The notes under the pieces were generated by a model. That model was not told the origin of the DNA, made no database searches, and saw only the letters and a list, made by a program, of their open reading frames with translations. This document shows positions 61,854 to 64,000 of a stretch of DNA of 64,000 nucleotides, one piece after another. Position numbers and translations under genes: made by a program. Positions within the stretch are counted from its first letter, which is position 1. Each line of letters opens with the position of its first letter. Source of the DNA: Drouetiella hepatica Uher 2000/2452 (GTDB taxonomy: Bacteria; Cyanobacteriota; Cyanobacteriia; Elainellales; Elainellaceae); assembly GCA_019359505.1 (NCBI GenBank), contig JAHHHD010000005.1, positions 173,156-237,155 on the forward strand, in the 5' to 3' direction.

Positions 61854-62459
61854 ATGCTCGCCAGCACCGATCGCCTATTTATGTCAGCCGATGAGTACCT
61901 TGCGTGGGAAGAGCAACAGGCATTTCGCCATGAATATCTCCATGGCGAAGCCTATGCTATGACAGGAGGGACTTTGCCGCATAACGATTTAGCTGTCAAC
62001 TTGACCACGCTCCTGAAAAGCTACCTTAAAGGTCGAGGCTGTAAAGTTCGTATGGCGGATGCGAAAGTGGGACTGAGTGAGAGCGGCCCATTCTTCTACC
62101 CAGATGTCTTGGTGACTTGTGATGATCGCGATGTCAAAGCTAAGACGATGGTGCAGTATCCCTGTCTAATTATTGAGGTACTCTTGCCAGGGACAGAAGG
62201 CTACGATCGCGGAGAGAAATTTAGGCAATATCGGCGACTAGAAACCCTCAAAGAGTATGTGTTAGTCAATGCTGAGACAATGGGGGTGGAGAGCTTTCAA
62301 TTAAATAGTCAAAATAAGTGGGAATTAACGGCTTACTTTGCCGATGATATTATTCAGGATGCTGAATCAGTTTTGGTTCACTTCACCAGCATTGACTTTC
62401 AGTGTTCTCTAGCAGCAATTTATGACGAAGTAGAATTACCTGAACCGAGACTTAGCTAA
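61854..62459 (+). CDS. Uma2 (DUF820) family PD-(D/E)XK endonuclease-like protein
   Basis: This 201-residue protein is from the family hugely expanded in cyanobacteria. Signatures: MSADEYLAWEEQQAFRHEYL, an HNDLAVNLTTLL segment, FFYPDVLVTCDDRD (metal Asp), IIEVLLPGTEGYDRGEKF (usual form EVLSPST; Ser to Leu here) and YVLVNAETMGVESF. Function is unknown; nuclease fold inferred. GAGG precedes the ATG. Length is typical. Confidence 0.92.
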   Translation: MLASTDRLFMSADEYLAWEEQQAFRHEYLHGEAYAMTGGTLPHNDLAVNLTTLLKSYLKGRGCKVRMADAKVGLSESGPFFYPDVLVTCDDRDVKAKTMVQYPCLIIEVLLPGTEGYDRGEKFRQYRRLETLKEYVLVNAETMGVESFQLNSQNKWELTAYFADDIIQDAESVLVHFTSIDFQCSLAAIYDEVELPEPRLS

Positions 62460-62698
62460 CCTTAAATAGTTTCGCGGTAGCGGTACTTGTAGCGATCGCC
62501 AGTTTGCTTGTACCAACTCTATAGGAACTTGCAGACAAACAGTGGGCTGAGTCTAACGAAACCCAATAAAACCCAGCCTAGACGGCGGGAGCAGGAAGTT
62601 TTTGTGGGGTGCGATCGAGTAAAATATCCTGAAAATTGAGTAAGTAGCGGAGGACGGGTGCTGTCATCCATCCGCTACATCTGGGCGATCGCCCTTTC

Positions 62699-62938
62699 TT
62701 AGTCGTTGGTCGGGCGATAGTGGGTGCTGATCGCCATAAATTTCAGTGGGTCAGGGGTAGGTAACAAGGGACTCCAAGTATCGATCGTCCGAAATCCTCG
62801 CACATGGGATTCGTGAATCGTCGCTCTTACCGCGTCGCGTGAAGCAAAGATAATCACACGAATGAGTTCTCGTTCGGGACTGGGATTATCTTCGGGCTGC
62901 AACGCGGGATGCTGGAAGAAATTGAATTCTCCGGTCAT
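62699..62938 (-). CDS. Small conserved-looking hypothetical protein
   Basis: From ATG 62938 (MTGEFNFFQHPALQPEDNPS) it has 79 residues; AAAGGAGT seven bases before the ATG is a strong ribosome site, so longer starts are rejected. The end is strand-like (IRVIIFASRDAVRATIHESH, FRTIDTWSPLLP). No family recognised. The 5' leader has a long stem-loop and a short upstream frame. Confidence 0.7.
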   Translation of the reverse strand: MTGEFNFFQHPALQPEDNPSPERELIRVIIFASRDAVRATIHESHVRGFRTIDTWSPLLPTPDPLKFMAISTHYRPTND

Positions 62939-63661
62939 GTTATTTACTCCTTTGTGTTTTGGGTTCGCTTGTAGAGATCTCGTTTGCAAAGCGAAACGAG
63001 AAGGAACCCCAAAAACATGGCTACTCACGATCGATTAACAAGTAGCGCCAAGGAGTGTAACCAGAAAGCTACACTAGCTTAAGCCCTACGGACTGCCTAC
63101 ACGGTCTGTAAGGTTAGAGGTATGTCGTAGTTACAGCTACTTCGTACCTCGCCAGAGGTTTTTGGGTGATTTAAGGCTGCTGGCGCAGGAATACGAGAAA
63201 GCAACCTTAGCGGATAAGAATATAGGAGAGAAGGGGCGATCGTCAAGCTCTTTCTGGCACAAGTTTGTTTGTGTTTTTGGGATAGAGAGTTGGGGAAGGG
63301 GCGATCGGGTAAACGGGGAGGGAGGTTGCGGTATTGGCAAGTGAGGGAGAATGCCGACATTTGAGGTGCTATTGTGCAAATAACAAATAAGCACCCCACT
63401 CTCCAGGATTAACCCTCACGTATGACAAATAACGCCCCAAAACCCAGACTTAGACCGCAAATTTTCTATTTAATTCCCTAAGAAGCAGGTGTTAACACGC
63501 AAATGCACTGGATAAATCCTGACAAGATAGGTGTTTATCCAGCACATATAACGTTGAATATGTGGTTAGGCTGCTTGAATTCTTGTTTAGGTCAGTTGCT
63601 TAAGCTTTTTACTGAGCTGAAGCTTGAGTTAAGGAACCATCTGAGATATCAGCGACAATGC
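62939..63661. other. Gene-poor region
   Basis: Apart from the leader stem-loop, I see no supported gene. Several 60-100 codon frames occur on both strands but lack ribosome sites and family resemblance. One plus-strand frame (63503-63694) directly precedes the RNA candidate. Confidence 0.5.
62957..63017 (-). promoter_or_regulatory. Leader stem-loop upstream of the 62699 gene
   Basis: Outer arms GTTTTGGGTTC and GAACCCCAAAAAC (one bulge) enclose an inner 8-bp stem TCTCGTTT/AAACGAGA. The base of the stem is 8 nt from the strong ribosome site on the minus strand. A 24-codon upstream frame (MFLGFLLVSLCK…) runs through it and stops inside the AAAGGAGTAA ribosome site. Confidence 0.6.
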
Positions 63662-63830
63662 CTTGAAGAATTAACATTAATTCAAGCTTCTTAATCGCTA
63701 CGGGTCAATTCCCCACCCTTGAGACTCATGAGGTACAGCAGTCCGAATGGGCGCTGATGAGTGAAACCGAGCCGCGAAGCATAGCGAAGTGATAGTCCGT
63801 CCGCTTACGGTAGAGCCATTCATCATACTA
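63662..63830 (+). ncRNA. Candidate structured RNA resembling HEARO / IscB omega RNA
   Basis: An A/T stem (CTTGAAGAATTAA/ATTAATTCAAG, 63662-63686) precedes a compact GC-rich region. There I see CCTTG/…TGAGG (63717-63733), CAGC/GCTG (63736-63756), CGC-GAAGCATA-GCG (63773-63786), CCG-CTTA-CGG (63801-63810), and a possible pseudoknot TGATGA (63755) with TCATCA (63820). The linear motif GGGCGCTGATGAGTGAAACC together with GCGAAG and GATAGTCCG recalls the HEARO class, common in cyanobacteria. The match is from memory; no IscB reading frame is within the window. Confidence 0.45.
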
Positions 63831-64000
63831 AACGACTGGATAGTCATTAATTATTTTTCAGGCATGGTTAAAATAGACTTGTCCGAAAATTTGCAGAACA
63901 GACTATGTCTGGCTTTGAGGATGGTTGCACTCACACCAAGCTCAACGTCAGAATGCGGGTTGGGGATAGATTCTGTTAGTAATTCCCCCAAAAATAGCGG

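Noticed and set aside
63503..63694. 63-residue plus-strand protein
   Set aside because: No ribosome site and no family; it may be a remnant disrupted by the RNA element but evidence is lacking.
63750..63790. Hammerhead ribozyme (CTGATGAG…GAAAC)
   Set aside because: The core words are separated by a single base with no room for stem II, and no cleavage-side stem was found. The motif fits the HEARO-like fold better.
63864..64000. Start of an iscB gene at the window edge
   Set aside because: An open frame from ATG 63864 reads MVKIDLSENLQNRLCLALRM and does not resemble the IscB N-terminus, so it is not called.
1..64000. tRNA or rRNA genes
   Set aside because: I looked for GTTCGA-type T-arms and CCA ends in the gaps and found none that fold as tRNA; no rRNA segments recognised.

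Overview
The window reads as chromosomal DNA of a cyanobacterium, most likely filamentous, although the species cannot be told from the sequence. The HIP1 octamer GCGATCGC is dense throughout. The gene content is also typical: a cyanobacteriochrome-type sensor kinase, the DUF2997/Ycf35/ferredoxin cluster, a ferredoxin-dependent 8-vinyl reductase (BciB), a group 2 sigma factor, a phycobilin-lyase-like HEAT protein, and pilB-pilT-pilC. Nearly all genes are intact and none is an obvious phage or transposase gene. The left edge cuts a histidine kinase gene.

Layout. 1-3.6 kb: a signalling cluster made of a truncated PAS histidine kinase, an Rcp1-like response regulator, and a hybrid kinase whose two GAF domains carry bilin-binding Cys-His motifs. 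3.7-8.2 kb: cobM, lgt, a HEAT-repeat protein, a GNAT acetyltransferase and a CADD/PqqC-like protein. 8.3-15.7 kb: a group 2 sigma factor, a 1.2-kb gap, priA, and the ferredoxin-ycf35-DUF2997 cluster. 15.8-20.4 kb: pilB-pilT-pilC. 20.7-27.5 kb: prfB with its programmed +1 frameshift, a PsiE-like protein, and a nuclease / SRAP (YedK) / adenine methylase cluster. 27.8-34.3 kb: malQ and an RND efflux pair.

35.1-42.3 kb is the most coherent system. A BMP-type ABC transporter (binding protein, two permeases, double ATPase) is interleaved with a formamidase and a biuret-hydrolase-like amidohydrolase. A perfect GTA-N8-TAC NtcA-type box lies upstream. This looks like a nitrogen-scavenging operon. It is followed by an MntA/HepT toxin-antitoxin pair, a LysE exporter, an M16 peptidase pair (one member lacking the zinc motif), an NMT1-like binding protein with a nearby sensor kinase, bciB, vapBC, trpF, a copper amine oxidase, two small secreted proteins, an M48-like protein with a damaged zinc motif, CIA30 and a metallophosphoesterase.

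Between genes the window is rich in structured repeats. About a dozen near-perfect palindromes with 17-26 bp arms end gene after gene, and two loci carry the same double hairpin with matching changes in both arms. Five copies of a composite element of about 95 bp and one MITE-like element are also present. At the far right end a compact structured RNA candidate resembles the HEARO / IscB omega-RNA class. Family names come from motif recognition and memory; no database search was possible.
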